From Brevundimonas sp. MYb52 (GTDB lineage: Bacteria > Pseudomonadota > Alphaproteobacteria > Caulobacterales > Caulobacteraceae): a stretch of DNA of 64,000 bases. Location of the stretch: the NCBI RefSeq assembly GCF_002979535.1, contig NZ_PCPB01000015.1, positions 30,388 to 94,387 on the forward strand. Direction: 5' to 3'. Each line of letters starts with the position of its first letter. Position 1 is the stretch's first letter. Both the position numbers and the translations under genes were made by a program. The notes under the pieces were generated by a model. It was not told the origin of the DNA and did not search any database. It saw only the letters and a list, made by a program, of their open reading frames with translations. Positions 49,795-58,737 of the stretch are shown piece after piece.

Positions 49795-51240
49795 TTATCT
49801 GAAAGGCGGCTCGTCGAAGGCGCGCAGCTTGCGCGAATGCAGCTTGCTGCCCTCGGCGCGCAGCAGGTCGACGGCCTGGATGCCGATCTGCAGGTGTTCC
49901 GAGATGGAGCCTTCGTAGAAGCGGTTGGCCTGACCCGGCAGCTTGATCTCGCCGTGCAGCGGCTTGTCCGAGACGCACAGCAGGGTCCCGTAGGGCACGC
50001 GGAAACGATAGCCCTGAGCGGCGATGGTGGCCGATTCCATGTCGATGGCGACGGCGCGGCTCTGGTTGAAGCGCAGGGCCGACTTGGAATAGCGCAGCTC
50101 CCAGTTGCGGTCGTCGGTGGTGACTACAGTGCCGGTGCGCAGCCGCTTCTTGACCTCTTCGCCCGGCGCGCCGGACACCAGCTTGGTCGCGTCATAGAGG
50201 GCGCGCTGGACCTCGGCGATCGAGGGGATCGGGATATCGGCGGGCAGGACCGCGTCCAGCACATGGTCGTCGCGCAGATAGGCGTGGGCCAGGACATAGT
50301 CGCCGATGGTCTGGCTGGCGCGCAGGCCGCCGCAGTGACCAATCATCATCCAGGCGTGCGGACGGGTGACGGCCAGGTGGTCGCAAATGGTCTTGGCGTT
50401 GGACGGCCCGACCCCGATGTTGACCAGGGTGATGCCCTGACCGTCGGCCCGCGTCAGGTGATAGGCGGGCATCTGATGGCGGCGCCAGGCCGCGTCCATG
50501 ATGGCGCGTTCCGGATCGGGGGTCTCGCGGTCGATGATCACGCCGCCGGCGCACGACAGGGTCTGATAGACGCTGTTCGGATCGGCCAGCTGGGCGCAGG
50601 CCCAGCGCACGAACTCATCGACGTAGCGATGATAGTTGGTGAACAGGACATAGGACTGCACGTCCTCGACCGGGGTGCCGGTGTAGTGGCGCAGGCGGGC
50701 CAGCGAGAAGTCGGTGCGCAGGCCGTCGAACTGGGCCAGGGGGAAGTCCTCGCCCGGCGCGAACAGGCCGTCCGAGATCTCGTCGCCGATATGAGCCAGA
50801 TCCGTGGTCGGGAACCAGCGCGCGATGGCGGCCGTCATGGTGCTGTCCAGCGCCACGCCGGAACCGTCCAGCACATAGGGGAAGGGGATTTCCTGATCCG
50901 ACGGCTCGACCGAAATGGACGCGCCATATTCGTCGGCCAGCAGGGTCAACTGTTCCAGCAGATAGTCGCGGTACAGGTCGGGGCGGGTGACGGTGGTCGT
51001 ATAGACGCCGGTGCGCGACAGGCGGGCGAAAGCTCGCGTCTCCAGGTCCTGCGGACGGTCGCCGAACCAGCTGACGGTCAGTCGGGGATAGGCGAACAGG
51101 CCGGCGGCCCGGGCCTCGACGTCGGCGCGTTCGCCGGTCTCGAGGAAGCGCTTCACTGCGGCTCGCAGATTGGCGACGGATTGATTGTAGAGGGTTTCGA
51201 GGCGGTCCAGCGCCGCCTGGGGGGTCATCTTGTCTGTCAT
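49795..51240 (-). CDS. amn: AMP nucleosidase
   Basis: Hydrolyses AMP to adenine and ribose 5-phosphate, controlling adenylate levels. 481 residues, full length. The N-terminal domain has PRLTVSWFGDRPQDLETRAF and TGVYTTTVTRPDLYRDYLLE; the C-terminal nucleoside phosphorylase-like domain has TLVNIGVGPSNAKTICDHLA, MMIGHCGGLRASQTIGDYVL and AVAIDMESATIAAQGYRFRV (the ME pair binding ribose). AGAGGAAGTC precedes the ATG. A cruciform repeat and a terminator-like hairpin follow. Confidence 0.95.
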   Translation of the reverse strand: MTDKMTPQAALDRLETLYNQSVANLRAAVKRFLETGERADVEARAAGLFAYPRLTVSWFGDRPQDLETRAFARLSRTGVYTTTVTRPDLYRDYLLEQLTLLADEYGASISVEPSDQEIPFPYVLDGSGVALDSTMTAAIARWFPTTDLAHIGDEISDGLFAPGEDFPLAQFDGLRTDFSLARLRHYTGTPVEDVQSYVLFTNYHRYVDEFVRWACAQLADPNSVYQTLSCAGGVIIDRETPDPERAIMDAAWRRHQMPAYHLTRADGQGITLVNIGVGPSNAKTICDHLAVTRPHAWMMIGHCGGLRASQTIGDYVLAHAYLRDDHVLDAVLPADIPIPSIAEVQRALYDATKLVSGAPGEEVKKRLRTGTVVTTDDRNWELRYSKSALRFNQSRAVAIDMESATIAAQGYRFRVPYGTLLCVSDKPLHGEIKLPGQANRFYEGSISEHLQIGIQAVDLLRAEGSKLHSRKLRAFDEPPFR

Positions 51241-51349
51241 GACTTCCTCTAGCGGAAAACCGTGACCATGGCGAGACGGGGAAACACAAGGACACGACTG
51301 TTGACCAGCGGCCTCGGACAGGGTTCCGCTGCGCCCAGGAGGATCGCCC

Positions 51350-51874
51350 ATGTCCAGACGCTCGATTTTCGCCGCCGCCCTGCTGGCCCTGACCGCCGCG
51401 CCCGCCCTGGCCGAGGTGAAGTCCGCCGCGCCCGGCGGCTTCGAGGTCGGCGGAACCGTGAGCATCGACGCCTCGCCCGCCCGCGTCTGGACCGTGTTGA
51501 CCGCGCCCGACGCCTGGTGGAGTCGCGACCACCGCTGGTTCAAGGACTCGACCCTGTCGCTGGATCTCGCGCCCGGCGGCTGCTGGTGCGAACGGGCGGC
51601 GGACGGTCGCGTCTCGCGCCATCTGGAAACGGCCCTGGTCGAGCCGCAATCGAAACTGGTGCTGCGCGGCGGGCTGGGCCCGCTGCAAGGTCAAGGCGCG
51701 AGCGGCGGTCTGACCTTCACCATCAAGGCCGTCGGCGAGAGCAGCACCCTGACTTGGTCCTACATCGTCGGCGGCTATACGCCGGGCGGGCTGGAAGCCT
51801 GGGCGGCGCCCGTCGACGGCGTCCTGTCAGCGCAGATCGCCAGCCTCAAGACCCGCGCCGAGATCCCCGATTAG
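51350..51874 (+). CDS. exported SRPBCC (AHSA1-like) protein
   Basis: A 174-residue protein with signal peptide ending PALAEVK, then the START-like fold: VGGTVSIDASPARVWTVLTA, PDAWWSRDHRWFKDS and LTFTIKAVGESSTLTWSYIV. A periplasmic ligand-binding role is likely; the ligand is unknown. CCCAGGAGGATCGCCC precedes the ATG, a very strong ribosome site. Ends 4 bases over the next gene on the opposite strand. Confidence 0.8.
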   Translation: MSRRSIFAAALLALTAAPALAEVKSAAPGGFEVGGTVSIDASPARVWTVLTAPDAWWSRDHRWFKDSTLSLDLAPGGCWCERAADGRVSRHLETALVEPQSKLVLRGGLGPLQGQGASGGLTFTIKAVGESSTLTWSYIVGGYTPGGLEAWAAPVDGVLSAQIASLKTRAEIPD

Positions 51875-52563
51875 GCCAGCTCCCGACCAAAGAAGACCGC
51901 CGCGTCCGCGACCAGACCCGCCTCGTCAGCGAGGACAAGGCTCTGGACCCATCCGCCGACCGCCTCGATCCGGGCCGCCAGCATGGTCGCGGCCTGATCC
52001 CGGCCGCCCAGCCAGACCGGCGCGGCGCCGGCCCGGACATAGGCCTCAGGGTGCGTCGCCGTCAGGTCACGCCTCGTCTCTGGCGGCCGCTCCAGCGCCC
52101 CCGCCGCCCGGATCAGATCGGGCCGCCCCCTAGCGGCCATGTAGCGCCGGTCCAAGGCGATCATCAGGGCGGCGTCCGCGCTTCTCCCCAAGCCCAGGAC
52201 GCCCAGCCGTGCGGCATCACCGCCGTATTCTGACGCCCGATCCGCGACCCAGGCCGTGGCGACGGCGGCGTCCGCGACCATCGCCGCGCCCGAGCCGCGC
52301 ACCATCCGCAGATCCGCCAGGGCGACGACAAAGCCGCGCCGCGCCATCTGACGGGCGATCCGACGCCCCTCGCCTCGCCGGTCGTCGAACACCACCAGGA
52401 CCGGCAGGCCCGCCGCGCCGCGCGGGACATGCATCTCAACCGTCTGACGCGGATCAGGACCATAGCGCAGCCCCGGCCGGTCTCGCCTCGCCGCCCAAGC
52501 GTCGCCGAGCGGCGCGGCCGCAAGGCCGCCGATCAGGGAGAGGAACAGGCCTCGACGGGTCAT
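51871..52563 (-). CDS. exported alpha/beta-hydrolase-like protein, active site degenerate
   Basis: About 230 residues from the ATG at 52563. The N-terminus MTRRGLFLSLIGGLAAAPLG looks like a Tat or Sec signal. The remainder resembles a dienelactone hydrolase fold (VLVVFDDRRGEGRRIARQMA, then RLGVLGLGRSADAALMIALD), but the nucleophile elbow reads GLGRSADA, not GxSxG, so activity is doubtful. It follows the PepSY gene on the same strand after about 70 bases. Family assignment tentative. Confidence 0.55.
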   Translation of the reverse strand: MTRRGLFLSLIGGLAAAPLGDAWAARRDRPGLRYGPDPRQTVEMHVPRGAAGLPVLVVFDDRRGEGRRIARQMARRGFVVALADLRMVRGSGAAMVADAAVATAWVADRASEYGGDAARLGVLGLGRSADAALMIALDRRYMAARGRPDLIRAAGALERPPETRRDLTATHPEAYVRAGAAPVWLGGRDQAATMLAARIEAVGGWVQSLVLADEAGLVADAAVFFGRELA

Positions 52564-52633
52564 GACGCTCCGGCGACTGAGGAAGCCTCTTATCGCCACG
52601 CAGCGCGTCCGGCTCAACCGCCCCGCTTCATCG

Positions 52634-53722
52634 TCAGGCCTTGCGCGCCGCTGGCCGTCGCCGCTTCGGCAGGCCGCTGGGGTTGCCCCAGAAGGTGAAA
52701 ACCGCCAGCGAACCCAGCAGGGTCAAGGCCACGCCCGAAGCGGCGACAACGAGGCGATACGGCAAGCCGCCGACCTTGGCCGCGTGGATTGGATACTGGG
52801 CGTTGGCCACCCGCAGGCCCAGCGGCAGGGTCAGGGCGTCGCGCACGCCGACGATGCGACCGTCGGCCGGGTCGAACCAGACCTGGGTGCGGCCGTTGGG
52901 CAGCCACTCCGCCGCCCGCTGCATCCGCAGGTTGATGAGGCCGCCGGACTTGGTCGGCAGGGACATGATGCGCGGCGCCGCATCGGGGAAGCGGCCTTGC
53001 GCTTCAATCATCATGGCGGACCAGTCCAGGTCGGGCGACAGGGCGCCGCCCTCATGCTTGGGCGCGGCCATAATGGCCTTCAGGTCCTTGCCCGGCGACA
53101 GGGCCATGGCCAGGCCTTCGTAGAGCGGCAGGGCCAGGATGGCCCCGGTCGTCAGCACCACCGCCAGCACCGGCGCGCTCCACACCCCCAGGTCGCGGTG
53201 ATGCTTGACGATGCCGGGGCGTTTCCATGTCTTCGGCAGGACGGCGAAGACGAAGGTCCGCCGCGTCGGCCACCACAGGATCACCCCGGTGATGACAAAG
53301 CCCAGACCCGCCAGACCCGCGATCCCGGCGATGGTCTTTCCGACATCGCCAATCAGCAGATAGTGGTGCAGGTCGAACAGCCACAGTTCCGGCCGCGCCC
53401 ACAGGCTGCCCCAGCGCGCCACCACCTGCCCCGACTGGGTCGCATAGGCGCCGCGCGTCTTCTCTTCATAGTTCAGGCGATGGATGCCCAGACGATCGTC
53501 GGCCAGGATGACCGAACGCGGCCGGTCGGACGCCGAAAACGCCTGGTCCAGCGCCGCCCCGATCAGCCGGGGGTCCGAAACCCGCGCCTCGGTCGCGTGG
53601 GGCACGACGGCGCGCAACCAGTCGTCCTTGAACACCAGAACGGTTCCGGTCAGCCCCAGGACGAACAGCAGCAGGCCGATCAGCCCCCCGGTCCAGCGAT
53701 GCGCCAGTCGGACCAGACGCAT
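52634..53722 (-). CDS. PepSY-associated membrane protein (iron-uptake associated)
   Basis: A 362-residue inner-membrane protein with four helices: RLVRLAHRWTGGLIGLLLFV at the start, DLHHYLLIGDVGKTIAGIAG, then the LWWPTRRTF loop, LGVWSAPVLAVVLTTGAILA, and a last helix near the C-terminus. The His residues (AHRW, DLHHYL, KHHRDLG, YPIH) fit haem or electron-transfer ligands, as proposed for PepSY_TM proteins that reduce ferric siderophores at the membrane. Its start overlaps the TonB receptor stop by one base (TGATG), so it works with that receptor. Confidence 0.88.
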   Translation of the reverse strand: MRLVRLAHRWTGGLIGLLLFVLGLTGTVLVFKDDWLRAVVPHATEARVSDPRLIGAALDQAFSASDRPRSVILADDRLGIHRLNYEEKTRGAYATQSGQVVARWGSLWARPELWLFDLHHYLLIGDVGKTIAGIAGLAGLGFVITGVILWWPTRRTFVFAVLPKTWKRPGIVKHHRDLGVWSAPVLAVVLTTGAILALPLYEGLAMALSPGKDLKAIMAAPKHEGGALSPDLDWSAMMIEAQGRFPDAAPRIMSLPTKSGGLINLRMQRAAEWLPNGRTQVWFDPADGRIVGVRDALTLPLGLRVANAQYPIHAAKVGGLPYRLVVAASGVALTLLGSLAVFTFWGNPSGLPKRRRPAARKA

Positions 53723-55887
53723 CAGAAGCGACGGTCCCATCCGAGGGTGAAGGACCGGCCCCGGCCGGCGAAATAGCGCAGGTTGTCGGTCGGATTGCTG
53801 GTGTCCGAGCTATAGGTCACATAGTCCTCGTTGAAGAGGTTCTGCACCGCCAGCGACACCCCGCCGAAGGCGAAGTCATAGCGCAGATAGGCGTCAGCCA
53901 CGGTGTAGCCTTCGAAATTGTTGCGCGCGTCGCCGCCTTCGAAGTCCCGCGCCAGATAGGCCTGGACCTGCAGACGCGCCGACAGCGGGCCGTTGGCGTA
54001 GACAGCCGCCGCATTGATCCGGTCCGGCGAGATATTGGCCCCGTCCAGATCCTGATCCACCCGCCCGTCGTCATTGGTGTCGGTCTGGCCGCGCAGGCGG
54101 GCATATCCGGTCGAGACCGTCAGCCCCTCGATCGGAGTGCGGGCGCGCAGGTTCAGCTCCAGCCCCTCGATCTCGACCGCCTGACGCTGGACGTCATAGA
54201 CGCCGTCAGGGTTGCGAACGAGGAACTGCCCCAGGTCCGACGAGGACCAGAAATAGGTCGCCCCGGCCTCGAACGGTCCGCGCTTCACCTCCAGGCCGAT
54301 CTCCTGATTGTCCGAGACCACCGGACTGATGTCGAGGAAGCTGTCGACCTGGACGCCGTCCACATTGATCGAGCGCAGGATGCGGCCGACGTCCGGCACG
54401 GTATAGCCCTCTGCGTAGCTGGCGTAGGCGCGCACGCCGTCCATCGGCTCATAGACCACGCCGCCGTTGACCAGGGTCGCCTCGAACTTGGGCGTGCCGC
54501 CCTTCACACGACGCGAGCCGTAGGAGGCCAGGGTGGTGAAGTCGTTGACCGACAGCTCGACGTTTTCCTGACGCACGCCGCCGGCCAGACGCACCTTGCC
54601 GTCGAACAGGCGCATATTGGCCTGGACGAAGGGGGCGACGCTCTGGAACTCGGTCGGCGGCACCCAGGCGCGGTTGGTGGCGATCAGCAGTTGTTCGGTA
54701 CGGTCCTTCATCGCGTCCAGACCGAGGGTCGCGGTCAGGCCCGGAACGCCCGGCACGGCCCGCTCATAGCTGGCGCGCGCGCCCAGCTTGCGCGAACGGT
54801 TCGACGACTGGTCGAACAGGGTGCCGATCGGGGCGATGCTGGCGTCCTGCATGGTGGCGGAACGGTCGCCGCCGAAGGTGTCGCGCGTGCGGTTGAAGAA
54901 GACCTGGGCGCTGAAGTCGCCGCCCCACAGGTCGCTGTCGGTCAGCGAAGCCGAAACCGTCTCGACCCGGTTTCCGGCGGGCTCGCCCTCGATCTGGCCG
55001 CGCACGCTGCTGGCCGGACGGCCGATGTTGCGATCGCCAGGGACACGGACATAGTCGCCGTCGCCTTTCAGCTCGAACCGGTTGGCCAGAAGGTCCAGGC
55101 GCACCGTGTCGGTCAGGTCCCAGCCGAAACGGCCGAAGAAGGACAGGGCCTTGGAATCCTGCACCTCCCCCTGGGTGTTGTCGACGCCGACCCGGCGGCC
55201 GTTGGCGTCATAGAAGGCGCCGCGCTGGTCATAGGCGACGCCGAAAACGCCGTCGAAGTCGCCGTGGCGATAGGCCGCCAGACCGCCCAGCTTGGCCCCG
55301 ATGCCGTCGCCTTCCGGCCCGCCCGAACTGGACACCTGGGCCAGCATCCGGCCCGTCAGCCCATCCTGGGTCGGCGCGCCCACCGTCACCTGATTGACCA
55401 CCCCGCCGGTGGCGCCGATGCCCTGCAGGGCGTTGGAGCCGTAGATCAGCTCGACCCGGTCCACGAAGAAGGGATCGATCGTATAGCCGTCGCGCGAGCC
55501 GTCGCGGATCGGCGTCGACTGCGGAATCCCATTGATGGCGTAGAGCGGCGAGCGGCCACGCAGGCTCTCGCCCGAGCCGGTCAGCTTCTGCCGCGTCGGC
55601 GAGAAGGAGGGCGACAGGGTCGCGACCGCGTCGATCACCGAGCCGCTGATGGCCACCTGCTCCGACAGGGTCTTGCGGTCGATGACGTCCACCGTCATCG
55701 GCAGGGCGCTGGCCGGCAGGATGGTCCGCGCCGCCGTCACCACCACTTCTCCGACCGTGCTGACTTCGGGCTCCTGCCGCGCCGTCTGGGCGGCGGCGGT
55801 CGAGCTCAAGGCCGTCCCCGCGAGCAGGACCGAAACGGCGATGAGGCGCGAGGATCGGTGCGAGGCCGGGGCGGTTGAAGTGAACAT
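53722..55887 (-). CDS. TonB-dependent receptor (probable ferric-siderophore type)
   Basis: A 721-residue outer-membrane receptor. Signal peptide ending STAAAQT, a TonB-box-like EVVVTAAR, a plug domain (about residues 50-165) with SLRGRSPLYAINGIPQSTPI and VDRVELIYGSNALQGIGATG, then a 22-stranded barrel ending in GRGRSFTLGWDRRF with the terminal Phe. The direct coupling to a PepSY protein suggests ferric-siderophore uptake. A dyad TGCAA-N11-TTGCA lies 33 bases upstream. Confidence 0.93.
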   Translation of the reverse strand: MFTSTAPASHRSSRLIAVSVLLAGTALSSTAAAQTARQEPEVSTVGEVVVTAARTILPASALPMTVDVIDRKTLSEQVAISGSVIDAVATLSPSFSPTRQKLTGSGESLRGRSPLYAINGIPQSTPIRDGSRDGYTIDPFFVDRVELIYGSNALQGIGATGGVVNQVTVGAPTQDGLTGRMLAQVSSSGGPEGDGIGAKLGGLAAYRHGDFDGVFGVAYDQRGAFYDANGRRVGVDNTQGEVQDSKALSFFGRFGWDLTDTVRLDLLANRFELKGDGDYVRVPGDRNIGRPASSVRGQIEGEPAGNRVETVSASLTDSDLWGGDFSAQVFFNRTRDTFGGDRSATMQDASIAPIGTLFDQSSNRSRKLGARASYERAVPGVPGLTATLGLDAMKDRTEQLLIATNRAWVPPTEFQSVAPFVQANMRLFDGKVRLAGGVRQENVELSVNDFTTLASYGSRRVKGGTPKFEATLVNGGVVYEPMDGVRAYASYAEGYTVPDVGRILRSINVDGVQVDSFLDISPVVSDNQEIGLEVKRGPFEAGATYFWSSSDLGQFLVRNPDGVYDVQRQAVEIEGLELNLRARTPIEGLTVSTGYARLRGQTDTNDDGRVDQDLDGANISPDRINAAAVYANGPLSARLQVQAYLARDFEGGDARNNFEGYTVADAYLRYDFAFGGVSLAVQNLFNEDYVTYSSDTSNPTDNLRYFAGRGRSFTLGWDRRF

Positions 55888-55919
55888 GGGGGGCTCCTGA
55901 AGAAGGCCCCGCGCTTAAA

Positions 55920-55940
55920 TGCAATTGCGAGCGACTTGCA
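55920..55940. promoter_or_regulatory. dyad upstream of the TonB receptor (candidate iron-regulator site)
   Basis: TGCAA (55920-55924), 11 bases, TTGCA (55936-55940), 21 bp in all. It lies in the promoter region of the receptor. The size and TGCAA/TTGCA arms would suit an alphaproteobacterial Fur or similar regulator, but I cannot assign the protein. Confidence 0.35.
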
Positions 55941-56039
55941 ACACAAAACCCGTGTCGCCCAGGAGAGAATGCGCTCTCGTCGTCACGTTTCACTCATCGA
56001 TTTGTCGTAAAATATTTACATTGAGAAAAATGAGCGCAT

Positions 56040-56065
56040 AATTCGCTCTGAGTCCGGAGCGAATT
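56040..56065. repeat. perfect 9-bp inverted repeat before the 110-residue secreted protein gene
   Basis: AATTCGCTC (56040-56048), 8 bases, GAGCGAATT (56057-56065). It ends 22 bases before the start codon at 56087, so it may be a leader hairpin or operator. A second small dyad, GTAAA-ATA-TTTAC, lies at 56007-56019. Confidence 0.6.
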
Positions 56066-56086
56066 CCGGCCAAGGGAGGATATCGC

Positions 56087-56419
56087 ATGCGCCTGATCGC
56101 CGTCGCCGTCTCGACCCTGCTGCTCGCTGGAGCCGCGCCTGCCCTGGCTCAAAGCCCGGAACAGAGTCCGCAGAGCCAGAGGCCGCAGCCGACGCGCGTC
56201 TCGACCGCCCAGCCGCAGCGCGTGGTGCTGATCTGCGAAACCGACGCCGCCACCCGCAGCGCCTTCACCCGCCAGTACGGCTCCGAGCCAGTTTTCCTGA
56301 CCGCGCGCGAAGCCGCCGAGGCCAAGACCGCTGGCCAGACCTGGGCCACGCCGCGCTGCATGACCGAGCGCGAGCACGGCCGCTACGTTCAGCTGACCCA
56401 GGCCTACGCCGCGCACTAA
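56087..56419 (+). CDS. small secreted protein, unknown function
   Basis: A 110-residue exported protein: signal peptide ending PALAQS, a Gln/Ser/Pro linker, then RVVLICETDAATRSAFTRQY and TWATPRCMTEREHGRYVQLT. The two cysteines (LICE and PRCM) could form a disulfide. The ribosome site AAGGGAGGATATCGC is strong. Expression may depend on the inverted repeat just upstream. Divergent from the TonB receptor. I recognise no family. Confidence 0.7.
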   Translation: MRLIAVAVSTLLLAGAAPALAQSPEQSPQSQRPQPTRVSTAQPQRVVLICETDAATRSAFTRQYGSEPVFLTAREAAEAKTAGQTWATPRCMTEREHGRYVQLTQAYAAH

Positions 56420-56437
56420 AGCCCGGTTCCAGAACGA

Positions 56438-56475
56438 CAAAGGGCGCGGCCATCGCTGACCGCGCCCTTCTTTCT
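56438..56475. terminator. bidirectional terminator
   Basis: AAGGGCGCGG and CCGCGCCCTT form a 10-bp stem with a 10-base loop; CTTTCT follows on the plus side and TGTCG on the minus side. It separates the secreted-protein gene and the convergent S9 peptidase gene. Confidence 0.75.
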
Positions 56476-56491
56476 GGTCGGATGACCGGCC

Positions 56492-58597
56492 CTACTTGGC
56501 CAGATACTTGTCCAGCCAGCCGAAGACCTCGTTGTGCCATTGCAGGCTGTTGGCCGGCTTCAGCACCCAGTGGTTCTCGTTGGGGAAGAAGACCAGACGG
56601 CTGTCGATGCCGCGCCGTTGCAGGGCGGTATAGGTCGACAGGCCCTGGGCCGTCGGGATGCGGTAGTCGAGGTCGCCCTGGATCACCATCATCGGCGTCT
56701 TCCAGTTCTGGACGTGGTTGGCCGGGTTGAACTTCTGATAGCCCTCCGGGTTTTCCCACGGCGTGCCGCCGTATTCCCACTCGGTGAACCACAGCTCCTC
56801 GGTCGAATAGCCCATGCCGAAGGTGTCGAAGACGCCGTCATGGTTGACCAGGCACTTGAAGGCGTCGGACCAATTGCCGGCGATCCAGTTGATCATGTAG
56901 CCGCCGTAGGAGGCGCCCAGGGCGCAGGCGTTGTTGCCGTCAAGGAAGCTGTACTTCTCCTGGGCGGCGGCCCAGCCCTTCTGCAGGTCTTCCAGCGGGC
57001 GGTCGCCCCAGTGCTGGCTGATGGCGTCGGTGAACTCCTGGCCGTAACCGGTCGAGCCGTGGAAATCGATCATCACCACCGCATAGCCGGCGCCCGCATA
57101 GGTCTCGGGGTTCCAGCGGTAGGACCAGCCGTTGCCGAACGAGCCCTGCGGCCCGCCGTGGATCAGGAAGGCGACCGGGTATTTCTGACCTTCGACATAG
57201 TTGGCGGGCTTGATGACGAAGCCGTGCACCGTCTCGTCGTTCCAGCCGGGGAAGCTGAACTGCTCGAACTGCCCGAAGGCCTTATTGGCCAGCTGCGGGT
57301 TCACATTGGTCAGGCGACGCGGCATCTCGCGACCGCGCCAGGTCTTGAAGTAGAGATCGGCCGGCGAGGTCAGGGTATCGACCGACATGACGAAGCCCGA
57401 GGGCGTCTGGGCGAAGGCGCCGACATGGCCTTCGCCGGTCAGCGGCAGGACCGAGCCGTTGCGGGCGTCGATGGCGAACAGGCGGGTCTGACCGACGTCG
57501 CCGGCCGTGGTGTAAAGGGTCTTGCCGTCCGCCGACCATTGCAGGCCGTCCGCCGAACGATCCCAGTTGGCCGCGATCTGGCGCGTCTGGCCGGTGGCCA
57601 CGTCCCGCAGGAAGATCGCATACTTGTCGGCCTCAAAGCCCGGACGGGCCATGGCGCGATAGGCCAGGGTCTGGCCGTCCGGCGAGAAGACCGGGCCGGT
57701 GTCCCAGGCCAGATTGGCCTCGGTCAGATTGGTCAGTTGGCCGGGCGCCGAAACCGCGACGCTGTAGAGGTCGAAGTTGGTGCTCCACGGCTCGCTCTTG
57801 CCCGCGTGACGCGCCGAAAAGACCAGCGAGCGGCCGTCGGGGGCGAAGACGAACTCGCTCTCGTCGCCGAACGGCTTGGAGGGGGTGTCGCCGTCAAAGC
57901 CCTTGGTGACCCAGACCGGATCGCCGCCCGCCTTGCCGTCCGCGCCAATGGTCTGGACGAAGAGGTGGTTCTGGGTGTGGTCGCTCCAGGTGTCCCAGTG
58001 GCGCACGAACATGCGGTCATAGACCTGCCCCGTCGACTTCACTTCGGCGGCGGCCTTGGCGCGCTCGACCGAGGCGTTCAGGTCGGGCGCTTCCGGATAG
58101 ACGGCCAGCGATACCGCCACGGCGTCGCCCGCGCCGTTGATGCGATAGGCGTTGACGTCGGTCGGCAGGCTGGTGACCTGCGTCGCCGTCGCGCCCTTGT
58201 CGCCCGAGACCCAGACCTGGCTCGACCCCGAACGGCCCGACAGGAAATAGAGCTTGCCGTCGGCGCCCCAGCGCGCTGTGTTGGCGCCGCCTTCGGAAAT
58301 GGCCAGCTTCTGCGCCTCGCCCTCGCCCTTCAGGCTCAGGATGTAGAGGGCGCTGGAGCGGCGGTTGGCCGCCACGTCGGTCTGGGTCAGCGCATAGACC
58401 ACCCACTCGCCGTCCGGCGACACCTGCGGATCGCCCAGGCGGTTGGCTGAGATCATGTCCTGATAGGTGAAGGCGTTGGACGCAGCCGGAGCCGAAACCG
58501 CCGCCGGAACCGGCGCCTCGGCCAAGGCCGGCAGGGCCGAAGCCGTCAGCAGGGCGACGGCGCTGAGGCCGCTCAGAAGATGGGGCAGGTGACGCAT
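56492..58597 (-). CDS. S9 family prolyl oligopeptidase-like serine peptidase, exported
   Basis: A 701-residue exported peptidase from the ATG at 58597, with GAGAGGATC upstream. Signal peptide ending PALAEAP, an N-terminal seven-bladed beta-propeller with PD40-type repeats (LGDPQVSPDGEWVVYALTQT is the first), and a C-terminal alpha/beta-hydrolase domain. Catalytic triad: Ser in ALGASYGGYMINW (about residue 563), Asp in QGDLDYRIPTAQ (about 647) and His in NENHWVLKP (about 676). Cleaves dipeptides or acyl-amino acids from peptides in the periplasm. Confidence 0.92.
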   Translation of the reverse strand: MRHLPHLLSGLSAVALLTASALPALAEAPVPAAVSAPAASNAFTYQDMISANRLGDPQVSPDGEWVVYALTQTDVAANRRSSALYILSLKGEGEAQKLAISEGGANTARWGADGKLYFLSGRSGSSQVWVSGDKGATATQVTSLPTDVNAYRINGAGDAVAVSLAVYPEAPDLNASVERAKAAAEVKSTGQVYDRMFVRHWDTWSDHTQNHLFVQTIGADGKAGGDPVWVTKGFDGDTPSKPFGDESEFVFAPDGRSLVFSARHAGKSEPWSTNFDLYSVAVSAPGQLTNLTEANLAWDTGPVFSPDGQTLAYRAMARPGFEADKYAIFLRDVATGQTRQIAANWDRSADGLQWSADGKTLYTTAGDVGQTRLFAIDARNGSVLPLTGEGHVGAFAQTPSGFVMSVDTLTSPADLYFKTWRGREMPRRLTNVNPQLANKAFGQFEQFSFPGWNDETVHGFVIKPANYVEGQKYPVAFLIHGGPQGSFGNGWSYRWNPETYAGAGYAVVMIDFHGSTGYGQEFTDAISQHWGDRPLEDLQKGWAAAQEKYSFLDGNNACALGASYGGYMINWIAGNWSDAFKCLVNHDGVFDTFGMGYSTEELWFTEWEYGGTPWENPEGYQKFNPANHVQNWKTPMMVIQGDLDYRIPTAQGLSTYTALQRRGIDSRLVFFPNENHWVLKPANSLQWHNEVFGWLDKYLAK

Positions 58598-58737
58598 GGG
58601 CGATGATCCTCTCGGGCTTCGCGGAATTCTTGGCCGCAGGCGTAGCACCAGCCGCGACCGCGTCAAACCCGACATTGGACGCCCGGGCATGGTCACGACC
58701 GCTTGCCGCCATCGCCGGGAGCGGCGACAAGCAGGGC

